Translations under genes and position numbers: made by a program
From: Parvularcula dongshanensis
GTDB taxonomy: Bacteria > Pseudomonadota > Alphaproteobacteria > Caulobacterales > Parvularculaceae
Length of the DNA stretch: 64,000 nucleotides
NCBI RefSeq assembly: GCF_014199615.1
Contig: NZ_JACHOB010000001.1
Location: forward strand, 186,001 to 250,000
Direction: 5' to 3'
Notes under the pieces: generated by a model
Database searches by the model: none
What the model was told of the DNA's origin: nothing
The model's input: the letters and a program-made list of their open reading frames with translations, nothing else
Shown: piece after piece, positions 28,888-36,236 of the stretch
Layout: every line of letters starts with the position of its first letter
Position numbering within the stretch: the stretch's first letter is position 1

Positions 28888-29688
28888 TCAGCCGATGGGG
28901 CCGAGGCCCCCACCCAACGCGATCGTGCTGCCGGTCATATAGTCGGACGCCGCGGACGCCAGCAGAAGCGTCACAGCGTGCACGTCGCGCGGTTGCCCCA
29001 GGCGCCCGAGCGGCACCATGCGGGCGATCGCATCCTCGCCGACCGCGTCGATCGTCCCCTTCATCATCTTCGTCGCGAAGGGACCGGGCGCGACGGCGTT
29101 GACGGTGACGTGGCGCGACGCGAGCTGCCTTGCCAGGTGCTCGGTCAGGTGGATCAGCGCCGCCTTGGAGGCGCCGTAGCTGTAGGTGTCCATCGCGCCG
29201 GCTCGCATGCCCTCGACGGAGGCGACGTTGACGATCTTGGCGGGGCGGTCTCTCGCCGCCCGCGCGGTCAGGAGCGGCAGGAGCGCCTGGGTCAGGAAGA
29301 ACGGCCCCTTGAGGTTCACGTCCATCACCTTGTCCCAGCCTTGCTCCGGGAAGTCGCCGAGGGGGGCGCCCCAGGTCGCGCCCGCATTGTTGACGAGGAG
29401 GTCGATCGCGCCGGTCCCTTCGCGAACGAAGCCTGCGAGCGTTTCGATTCCCGCTGGCGTGCCGAGGTCGGCGGCGACCCCGCCTGCCTCGCCGAGGCCG
29501 GAGAGCTCGGCGACGGCCGCCGCGACGGCGTCCGCCTTCCGGGAGGACACTACGACCCGCGCCCCGTTCGCGCAGAGGACCCGCGCCATGTCGAGACCGA
29601 TCCCGCGTGTGCCGCCGGTCACGACACAATTGCGCCCGGCGACGTCGAACAGGCGGGCTGGGCTGAGGTGATTACCGTTGTTCGTCAT
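28888..29688 (-). CDS. Short-chain dehydrogenase/reductase
   Basis: 266-residue classical SDR. Cofactor motif TGGTRGIG, NNAG, and catalytic Tyr-Lys in YSYGASK with an upstream NVASVEG Ser. The C-terminal PFATKMMKG loop and YMTGSTIALGGG end fit. ATG 29688 follows AGGAGG at 10 bases. Basic residues after the glycine loop (SSRK) suggest NADP preference. Substrate unknown. Divergent from the HTH regulator and 58 bp upstream of the rhodopsin gene, same strand. Confidence 0.9.
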   Translation of the reverse strand: MTNNGNHLSPARLFDVAGRNCVVTGGTRGIGLDMARVLCANGARVVVSSRKADAVAAAVAELSGLGEAGGVAADLGTPAGIETLAGFVREGTGAIDLLVNNAGATWGAPLGDFPEQGWDKVMDVNLKGPFFLTQALLPLLTARAARDRPAKIVNVASVEGMRAGAMDTYSYGASKAALIHLTEHLARQLASRHVTVNAVAPGPFATKMMKGTIDAVGEDAIARMVPLGRLGQPRDVHAVTLLLASAASDYMTGSTIALGGGLGPIG

Positions 29689-29841
29689 GGACTTGTTGCC
29701 TCCTGTGACCTTCTTACCGCAATTAACCATAGTAACGACGCAGCCTTACAGTTGCCCTTTTCTCGCCACGCACACGCGGAAACGGCATACATCTTGAAGA
29801 CTTGCCACTGGGACTGGAACTTAAGGGAGCGAGTGGCAGAC

Positions 29842-30240
29842 ATGGCCCATCCTATCGACCTTCACGTAGGCGCACGCCTGAGGCAACGCCGTTGCCTGCT
29901 CGGCATGACGCAGCAGAGGCTGGCTGATGCCGTCGGCATCAAGTTCCAGCAGATCCAGAAGTACGAGTCGGGCGCGAACCGCGTCTCCGCCTCGCGGCTC
30001 TGGACGCTGTCCGAGGCGCTGCAGGTGCCGGTGTCCTTCTTCTTCGAAGGGCTCTCGCAGCACGAGCGCGAGGAGATCGTGCAGCAGCACGGCTTCGCGG
30101 AGGACGACGAGACCTTCATCGCGCCCGAGGTCTTCACCTCGAAGGAGACGATCGATCTCATCCGTGCCTACTACAACATGAGCGAGGGCCCGCGCCGCCG
30201 GCTGCTCGACCTCGCCAAGACCCTCGGCAGCGCGGCCTGA
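29842..30240 (+). CDS. XRE-family HTH transcriptional regulator
   Basis: 132 residues of a type common in alphaproteobacteria. The N-terminal helix-turn-helix (GMTQQRLADAVGIKFQQIQKYE) is followed by SASRLWTLSEALQVPVSFFFEG. A C-terminal helical part ends with ETIDLIRAYYNMSEGPRRRLLDLAKTL. ATG 29842 has AGGGAG 12 bases upstream; an in-frame GTG at 29833 is an alternative. Divergent from the SDR gene, so it may control that promoter (inference). Confidence 0.9.
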   Translation: MAHPIDLHVGARLRQRRCLLGMTQQRLADAVGIKFQQIQKYESGANRVSASRLWTLSEALQVPVSFFFEGLSQHEREEIVQQHGFAEDDETFIAPEVFTSKETIDLIRAYYNMSEGPRRRLLDLAKTLGSAA

Positions 30241-30242
30241 GG

Positions 30243-30296
30243 ATCACCGCCTGTCGGGCTTGATAGGCAGGATGCCGCGCCCGACAAGCCGGTGAT
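30243..30296 (+). promoter_or_regulatory. Long hairpin covering the hisN start codon
   Basis: Arms 30243-30259 (ATCACCGCCTGTCGGGC) and 30279-30296 (GCCCGACAAGCCGGTGAT) pair nearly perfectly with a small bulge around a 19-base loop. The second arm contains the first two bases of the hisN ATG. It begins three bases after the HTH stop. It could end the upstream message or mask the start codon. Confidence 0.6.
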
Positions 30297-31092
30297 GACC
30301 GATCACCTCGACTTCGCCCTGACCCTCGCCGACCTCGCCGCCGCGCAGACCGTTCCGCGGTTTCGCACCGACATCGCGGCCGAGAACAAGGACGCCTCGG
30401 CCTACGACCCCGTGACCGCCGCCGACCGCGAGGCCGAGCGGGCGATGCGGCGCGCGGTGTTGGACGCCCTGCCCGGCCACGGCGTCCTCGGCGAGGAGGA
30501 CGGCGAGACGCCCGGCGCGGGCCGCTGGCGCTGGGTCTTCGACCCCGTCGACGGCACGCGCAGCTTCGTCTGCGGCGTGCCGCTCTGGACGACGCTGATC
30601 GGCCTCGAAGAGGAAGGCACGCCGATGCTCGGGATCATCGACCAGCCGGTGATGGGCGAACGCTGGTGGGGCGGCCGGGGGCTGCCCGCGCGCCTGCGGG
30701 ACCGCAGCGGCGAGCGTGAGGTGCGGACGTCCGGCTGCGCGAGGCTCAGCGACGCGCGGATCATGGTGACCGACATAAGGTGCGCGCGGGGGGCCTACCT
30801 CAGCGCGGACGAGGCGGGCCGCGTCGGACGGCTCGCCGAGGGGGGCCGCCTCCTGCGTCAGGGGCTCGACTCCTACGCCTTCGGCCTCGTCGCGTCGGGT
30901 CAGATGGACCTCGTCGTCGAGGCGCAGCTCAAATGGCACGACGTGGCCGCCGTGGCGCCGGTCGTCGAAGCGGCGGGCGGAACCGTCACCGACTGGGCCG
31001 GCCGCCCCTTGCGCGAAGGCTGGGACGGCACGGCGGTCGTCGCGGCGACGGCGGACCTCGCCGCCGCCGCGCGGGACGCGCTGACGGGCTGA
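30295..31092 (+). CDS. hisN: Histidinol-phosphatase, inositol monophosphatase family
   Basis: 265 residues of the IMPase fold. Metal-binding motifs are GEEDGE, DPVDGTRSF and WHDVAAVAPVVEAAGG. This branch, with the short VPLWTTLIGL region, is annotated as HisN in alphaproteobacteria, removing phosphate from histidinol phosphate. Start ATG 30295 or the abutting GTG 30292; no clear Shine-Dalgarno is visible and the start lies in a hairpin. Its stop is three bases from the convergent POT transporter stop. Confidence 0.85.
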   Translation: MTDHLDFALTLADLAAAQTVPRFRTDIAAENKDASAYDPVTAADREAERAMRRAVLDALPGHGVLGEEDGETPGAGRWRWVFDPVDGTRSFVCGVPLWTTLIGLEEEGTPMLGIIDQPVMGERWWGGRGLPARLRDRSGEREVRTSGCARLSDARIMVTDIRCARGAYLSADEAGRVGRLAEGGRLLRQGLDSYAFGLVASGQMDLVVEAQLKWHDVAAVAPVVEAAGGTVTDWAGRPLREGWDGTAVVAATADLAAAARDALTG

Positions 31093-31095
31093 GCG

Positions 31096-32736
31096 CTACT
31101 CGGCGGGCCTGACCGTTCCGCCTTGCGGCGTCTGGTCGATCGGCGTCTCCGATTGGTGCTCGCGCATGCCGGGCATCGCGTCGTCCTTGAGCGTGTTCAG
31201 GTGCATCAGCCGGTTGATGAGCGGCGAGACGAGCACGAGCCCGATCCCGACCGCGACGGCGATCCACCCGATCCGCGAGTAGACCTCCATGACGAGTTCG
31301 GGATCGTAGGCTTCTTCGAGCTCGCCCGAACCGGTCGCCTGCGCGATCTGCGAGGCCACCATGTTGCCCGCCCCGGACGCCAGGAACCACGCCCCCATGA
31401 TCAGGCCGACCATGTGGCCAGGCGACAGCCGCGTCATCGCCGATAGGCCCACCGGCGAGACGAACAACTCGCCCGTCGTGTGCAGCAGGTAGATCAGGAA
31501 GATGAAGACTACCGGGGTGAGGTTCGTGCCCGACGCCGCGCCCCATACGAGGACGAGGAAGCCGAGGCCGAGCTGCACGATGCCGAGGCCGAACTTCTGC
31601 GGTGCCGTGGGCTCGAGCCCCCGCTTCGCGAGGAAGATCCACAGCGCCGCGAAGAGCGGTCCGAGGTAGATGATGTAGAAGGCGTTCAACGACTGGAAGA
31701 CGGACGCCGGAAGCTCCGCGCCGAACACGGTCCGGTCGACCTGCTGGTCGGTGTAGATGTTGAGCGACGACCCCGCCTGCTCGAACAGCGCCCAGAACAG
31801 GACCTGAAGCGAGATGAGGATCAGCGCCGCGAAGATCCGGTCCCGCTCGTGCGGGGTCAGCGTCGCGACCGCCCGGTAGAGGATGTAGGCGTAGGTGACC
31901 GCCATGACCGGCCATAGGACGGCGGCGACGGTGCCCTGGTCACGCACGAGCCACCAGACGAGCAGCAGCATCCCTGCGGTGCCGAGATAGATCAGCACCT
32001 GCGGCGACATGCCGGCGACGCGGATCGCCCGCACCTTCGCCTCGTCGGCGAGTTCGCCCGCCCCCTGAAGCAGCGCCTTTCCCCATAGGAAAACGATCAG
32101 GCCCGCGAGCATGCCGACGCCGGCAAGGCCGAAGCCGTAGTTCCACCCGTAGGTCTCGCCGAGGAAGCCGCACCAAAGGGCGCCGATGAAGCTCCCCGAG
32201 TTGATGCCGACGTAGAAGAGCGTGAAGGCCCCGTCCCGGCGAAGGTCGGTCTTGGGATAGAGCTGCCCGACCATGGCGGAGATGTTCGCCTTGAGGAAGC
32301 CGACGCCGAGGATGATGAAGGCGAGCGCCAGGTAGAAGATGTTCAGGACCGCCAAGTCGGGCGTCTGCCCGGCGGCGACCGGATCGCCCTCGACCGCCAT
32401 CAGGCCGTGTCCGATGACGAGGAGCGCCGCCCCGATGGCCACGGCCCGGCGCTGCCCCAGGTAGCGGTCCGCGAGGAAGCCGCCGATCACCGGCAGGATG
32501 TAAACGAGCGTCGTGTAGGCGCCGTAGAGGCCGTAGGCCGCGTCCTGCGTGAACAAGAAGTGCTTGGTCAGGTAGAGGACCAGGAGCGCCCGCATCCCGT
32601 AATAGGAGAACCGCTCCCACATCTCCACGAAGAAGAGGATGTAGAGCCCCTTCGGGTGGTTGCGGATCTGCCAGAGCGCGATGGCCATGCCGATCCCGCC
32701 GATGAGCGAGAAGATGATGATGATGTTGAGTGCCAT
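31096..32736 (-). CDS. Proton-dependent oligopeptide transporter (POT/PTR2 family)
   Basis: 546-residue inner-membrane symporter importing di- and tripeptides with protons. Twelve to fourteen hydrophobic helices are visible. Signature segments are MWERFSYYGMRALLVLYL (ExxER-type helix 1), GGFLADRYLGQRR and FYVGINSGSFIGALWCGFLGE. Length is normal for the family. Divergent from the HIT gene. Confidence 0.94.
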   Translation of the reverse strand: MALNIIIIFSLIGGIGMAIALWQIRNHPKGLYILFFVEMWERFSYYGMRALLVLYLTKHFLFTQDAAYGLYGAYTTLVYILPVIGGFLADRYLGQRRAVAIGAALLVIGHGLMAVEGDPVAAGQTPDLAVLNIFYLALAFIILGVGFLKANISAMVGQLYPKTDLRRDGAFTLFYVGINSGSFIGALWCGFLGETYGWNYGFGLAGVGMLAGLIVFLWGKALLQGAGELADEAKVRAIRVAGMSPQVLIYLGTAGMLLLVWWLVRDQGTVAAVLWPVMAVTYAYILYRAVATLTPHERDRIFAALILISLQVLFWALFEQAGSSLNIYTDQQVDRTVFGAELPASVFQSLNAFYIIYLGPLFAALWIFLAKRGLEPTAPQKFGLGIVQLGLGFLVLVWGAASGTNLTPVVFIFLIYLLHTTGELFVSPVGLSAMTRLSPGHMVGLIMGAWFLASGAGNMVASQIAQATGSGELEEAYDPELVMEVYSRIGWIAVAVGIGLVLVSPLINRLMHLNTLKDDAMPGMREHQSETPIDQTPQGGTVRPAE

Positions 32737-32847
32737 GTTTCCTCTGCGGCGTGCTCACGCGTCGTGGCCCCCGCTTCGCGCGGGGCGGTCGCATCGTTTT
32801 GACTTGGCGACGACCTTAGCCAGCGTTCCCGTCCGGTGGGAAGAGCG

Positions 32848-33264
32848 ATGCCGATGAAGATCGATCCCCGCCTCGCCGAGGAGGGAGCCGCAACGGCTGA
32901 CCTGCCCTTGTGCCGTGTCCTGCTTCGGAACGAGGCGCGGTTTCCCTGGCTGGTCCTCGTGCCTCGCCGGGTCGGCGTGCGCGAGGTCATGGACCTTCTT
33001 CCTGGCGATCGGGCGGCGTTCTGGCGTGACGTCGAGAGGGCCGGCGACGCCCTTCTCGCGGCCACCGGCGCGGCCAAGCTCAACGTCGCGCTGTTCGGCA
33101 ACATGGTGCCGCAGCTTCATGCGCACCTCGTCGCACGCTCGCCGGGCGATGCGGCCTGGCCCGGTTCAGCCGTCGGCCTGCCGCGAGAGGCTTACGCCTC
33201 GCCGCCCGCTTTCTGGCCCGACCTCCTCAGCCGCCTCGCTTTGAGCGAGCGCCAGAGGCCGTAG
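32848..33264 (+). CDS. HIT domain protein
   Basis: 138 residues. Nucleotide-binding HIT fold with RFPWLVLVPRR, NVALFGNMVPQLHAHLVAR and a C-terminal AWPGSAVG tract. The triad reads Q-L-H-A-H, so the first His is Gln, as in a known bacterial subgroup; the two remaining His are present. Substrate unknown, probably a mononucleotide phosphoramidate or dinucleotide. ATG 32848 chosen from a GGGA six bases upstream; 32854 is possible. Its 3' end overlaps the convergent small membrane protein by 73 bp. Confidence 0.87.
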   Translation: MPMKIDPRLAEEGAATADLPLCRVLLRNEARFPWLVLVPRRVGVREVMDLLPGDRAAFWRDVERAGDALLAATGAAKLNVALFGNMVPQLHAHLVARSPGDAAWPGSAVGLPREAYASPPAFWPDLLSRLALSERQRP

Positions 33265-33485
33265 AGGCTGATCGCGAACCAGAAGACCTCGATCACGAAG
33301 CTCGCCGCGTTGAAGCTGAAGATCAGGCTGACGGTGATGAGCGCCGCGGCGAGAGCGTTGAGGCCGGAGTACCAGGGGTTCTCCTGGCGAAGCCGTCCGA
33401 TCTGAAGCGCGGCGTAGGCGCCTATGAGAAGGGCGACGCCGAAGAAACCGACGAGGTCCGGCAAGGTGGGCGACCAAGACGTCAC
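33192..33485 (-). CDS. Small membrane protein (CBU_0592-like)
   Basis: 97 residues with three hydrophobic helices (LVGFFGVALLIGAYAALQI, LNALAAALITVSLIFSF, FVIEVFWFAISLYGLW) and a basic tail. The pattern resembles the CBU_0592-type family of unknown function. The GTG start overlaps the exoD stop as GTGA, so it is coupled to that gene. The C-terminal 73 bp overlap the convergent HIT gene. Confidence 0.75.
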   Translation of the reverse strand: MTSWSPTLPDLVGFFGVALLIGAYAALQIGRLRQENPWYSGLNALAAALITVSLIFSFNAASFVIEVFWFAISLYGLWRSLKARRLRRSGQKAGGEA

Positions 33486-34150
33486 GCGCCGCCTCCGAAC
33501 AGCTCGCCGACCTTCTCCCACGGCACGATGAAGATCAGCAGCGCCGCCGTCGCCGAGCCGATGATCAGGCCGACGAGGGTGAACGCGCCGTCCTTCGAGA
33601 CGAGGCCGAGGCCGAGGCCGACGAGGGCAAGGCCAGGGACGGCGACGCCGAACGGCACGAACTCCAAGGGCGGCATGGTCAGCGCGAGAACGCACGCGAA
33701 GAGCGGTACGACGCGCTCCATGACGCCGCTCGTCAGAAGATGAAGCCGGCGGCGCACGAGCGCGTCGATCCTGGTGGTGACCTTGCGCGCCTTCGCCTCG
33801 GCCTTCTCGAGCTTGCCCAGACCGATCGCGCGGCGCCCGATGAAGCCCGGCACCCAGACGGACCGGCGTCCGAGCGCGAGCTGGGAGGCCGTCAGCAAGG
33901 TCAGGACGCCCATCGTCGTCGGCACGAGCGGAATGCCGCCGATCGGCGGCACCGCGGCGATCAGGCCGAAGAGGATGAGGAGCGGACCCAAGGATCGCGA
34001 GCCGAACATGCCGAGGAGCTCGTCGACCGACAGGTCGCCGTCCTCGCGCGCCTTCTCGACCGCCCTGTGCAGGATGCTCTCGGTCGGATGGCGCTCGTCT
34101 ATCTCGTCTTCCTGGCCTCCCGCTCCGCCTTCATCGGTGCCGCCGTTCAC
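33482..34150 (-). CDS. ExoD-family membrane protein
   Basis: 222 residues. An N-terminal acidic region leads to a helical DGDLSVDELLGMFGSRSLGPLLILFGL segment, then several membrane helices and an RRSVWVPGFIGRR loop typical of exopolysaccharide synthesis protein ExoD. The biochemical role is undefined; mutants in rhizobia affect exopolysaccharide and alkali tolerance. It begins one base after the lpdA stop in the same direction, so it is likely co-transcribed. Confidence 0.87.
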   Translation of the reverse strand: MNGGTDEGGAGGQEDEIDERHPTESILHRAVEKAREDGDLSVDELLGMFGSRSLGPLLILFGLIAAVPPIGGIPLVPTTMGVLTLLTASQLALGRRSVWVPGFIGRRAIGLGKLEKAEAKARKVTTRIDALVRRRLHLLTSGVMERVVPLFACVLALTMPPLEFVPFGVAVPGLALVGLGLGLVSKDGAFTLVGLIIGSATAALLIFIVPWEKVGELFGGGA

Positions 34151-34151
34151 C

Positions 34152-35561
34152 TCAGGCCTGCATGGTCCAGCCCTCGACGCCCATCGCGGCCTGACGAAGG
34201 GCTTCGGTGCGGGTCGGGTGCGGGTGGCAGGTGCGGGCGATGTCCTCGGACGCGCCGCCGAAGGCCATGACGAGGCAGGCTTCGGCGATCATCTCGCCGA
34301 CCCCGGTGCCGATCATGTGGACGCCAAGGACCTTGTCGGTCTCGGCGTCGGCCAGCACCTTCACGAAGCCGTCCGTCTCGTGATTGGTCTTGGCGCGGGA
34401 GTTCGCGGTGAAGGGGAACTTGCCGACCTTGTAGGCGCGGCCCTCCTCCTTCAGCTGCTCCTCGGTCAGACCGACGGTGGCGACCTCGGGGTCGGTATAG
34501 ACGACGCCCGGAATGATGCCGTAGTCGACGTGGCCCGGAAGCCCCGCGATGACCTCGGCGACCGCGACGGCCTCTTCCTCCGCCTTGTGCGCGAGCATCG
34601 GGCCCGGCGTCACGTCGCCGATCGCGTAGATGCCCTCGGCCCCTGTGCGCCAGTGATCGTCGACCGGAATGAAGCCGCGCTTGTCGGTCTTGATGCCCAC
34701 CGTCTCGAGCCCGAGGCCCTCGGTGTAGGGCTTGCGGCCGATGGCGATGAGCACGACGTCGGCCTCGAGCGTCTCGGCCGCGCCGCCTTGCGCCGGCTCG
34801 ACCGAAACCTTCACGCCGGCCTTGGTCTTCTCGATGCCGGTGACCTTGGTCGACAGGCGGAAGCTCATGCCCTGCTTCTTGAGGATCCGCATGAAGCCGC
34901 GCGACAGCTCCGCGTCCATGCCGGGGGTGATGCGGTCCAGGAACTCGACGACCTCGACCTCGGCGCCGAGGCGGCGCCAGACCGAGCCGAGCTCGAGCCC
35001 GATGTAGCCGCCGCCGACGACGATCAGCTTCTTCGGCACTTCGGGCAACGAGAGCGCGCCCGTCGAGCTGACGATCCGCTCCTCGTCGATCGTCACGCCG
35101 GGCAAGGACAGGACGTCGGAGCCGGTCGCGACGACGATGTTCTTCGCCGTGAGCTGCTTCTCGCCGTCAGGGCCCGTGACCGTCACCTGGCCCTTGCCAG
35201 TGATCCGGCCCTTGCCGTGAATGCCCTCGACCTTGTTCTTCTTGAAGAGGTAGTCGATGCCGTTCGTCAGGCCCGCGACCGCCTCGTCCTTCTGCGCGAG
35301 CATCTTGGGCAGGTTCAGCGAAAGCTTGCCGATCTCGATGCCGAGAGCCTCGAAGTGCGCGTTCGCGTTCTCGAAGGCTTCCGAGGCGTGCAGCAGCGCC
35401 TTGGACGGGATGCAGCCGACGTTCAGGCAGGTGCCGCCGAAGCGCGTGTTCTGGCGCGCGTCGACACAAGCGGTCTTGAGGCCGAGCTGCGCGGCGCGGA
35501 TCGCGGCGTTGTAGCCGCCGGGGCCGCCGCCGATGACGACGACGTCGTAATCTTGAGACAT
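34152..35561 (-). CDS. lpdA: Dihydrolipoyl dehydrogenase (E3)
   Basis: FAD-dependent reoxidation of dihydrolipoamide for 2-oxoacid dehydrogenases and the glycine cleavage system. From ATG 35561 it has 469 residues. FAD motif VVVIGGGPGGYNAAIRAAQLG, redox disulfide GGTCLNVGCIPSK, NAD motif VVGGGYIGLE, FAD site YAIGDVTPGPMLAHKAEEE and the C-terminal catalytic HPHPTRTEAL are all present. No E1 or E2 gene is adjacent; exoD follows. Confidence 0.96.
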   Translation of the reverse strand: MSQDYDVVVIGGGPGGYNAAIRAAQLGLKTACVDARQNTRFGGTCLNVGCIPSKALLHASEAFENANAHFEALGIEIGKLSLNLPKMLAQKDEAVAGLTNGIDYLFKKNKVEGIHGKGRITGKGQVTVTGPDGEKQLTAKNIVVATGSDVLSLPGVTIDEERIVSSTGALSLPEVPKKLIVVGGGYIGLELGSVWRRLGAEVEVVEFLDRITPGMDAELSRGFMRILKKQGMSFRLSTKVTGIEKTKAGVKVSVEPAQGGAAETLEADVVLIAIGRKPYTEGLGLETVGIKTDKRGFIPVDDHWRTGAEGIYAIGDVTPGPMLAHKAEEEAVAVAEVIAGLPGHVDYGIIPGVVYTDPEVATVGLTEEQLKEEGRAYKVGKFPFTANSRAKTNHETDGFVKVLADAETDKVLGVHMIGTGVGEMIAEACLVMAFGGASEDIARTCHPHPTRTEALRQAAMGVEGWTMQA

Positions 35562-35708
35562 GGAAAACCTTGAGCCGGTATCGTTCTCCTTGCGGTTAGA
35601 TCGCGGCCCCTTCAGAATCAACATGAAGGGCGCGCTCCGCCGCATGCCTGCCGAGAGCGCGAGCGGACCCCGCGGTCCGGGCGCCCTCCCGAACGGAAGA
35701 GGCCCGTC

Positions 35709-36236
35709 ATGACTGCGCTGCGCTTCGAGCTCAGAACGGACACGCGTGAGGCGCACGAAACGGTCGATGCGGTCTTCGACCGTTTCGAGCTGGGCGATCC
35801 GCAGGGCTACGCGGCGTTCCTGCGCGCGCACCACGCGGCCCTGACGAGCCTGCCGCTCGACCCGCCGCCCTACGGCCTGCCGCCCATCCGCCTGCTGCCG
35901 CTGCTCGAGGCCGACCTCGCCGCGCTCGGCGATCTGCCGCCCGCCCGTCCGCTCCTGGCGCTTCCCGGCGAGGCGGAGCGCCTGGGCGCCTACTACGTCG
36001 TCGCGGGCTCCCGCCTCGGCGGACGCGTCCTGGAGCGGCAGTGGCGCGAAGCCGGCGGGCGGGGGCCCGGCGCCTACCTCTCCGACCGGGAGACCGACGC
36101 CTGTTGGCGCGCCCTCCTCGATCTGCTCAAAGACAGGTCGTTTCCCAAAGAGAAGGTCGAGGCCGGCGCCCGCGCCGCGTTCGATCAGTTCAGGGCCGCA
36201 GGGCTCTCCGAGGCGCTAAGAGTGACTTCCGCATGA
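35709..36236 (+). CDS. bphO: Bacterial heme oxygenase supplying biliverdin
   Basis: 175 residues. The proximal heme-ligand His is in DTREAHETVD near the N-terminus, and the distal-helix Gly-rich motif reads YYVVAGSRLGGRVL. It opens heme to biliverdin IX-alpha, CO and iron. Its TGA overlaps the phytochrome ATG (ATGA), so enzyme and chromophore-binding protein are co-translated. AGAGG precedes ATG 35709. Confidence 0.9.
   Translation: MTALRFELRTDTREAHETVDAVFDRFELGDPQGYAAFLRAHHAALTSLPLDPPPYGLPPIRLLPLLEADLAALGDLPPARPLLALPGEAERLGAYYVVAGSRLGGRVLERQWREAGGRGPGAYLSDRETDACWRALLDLLKDRSFPKEKVEAGARAAFDQFRAAGLSEALRVTSA

Noticed and set aside
33000-33200. HIT protein with Gln in place of the first triad His as a new enzyme
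   Set aside because: A bacterial subgroup with this Q-L-H-x-H pattern is already familiar to me, so not treated as novel.
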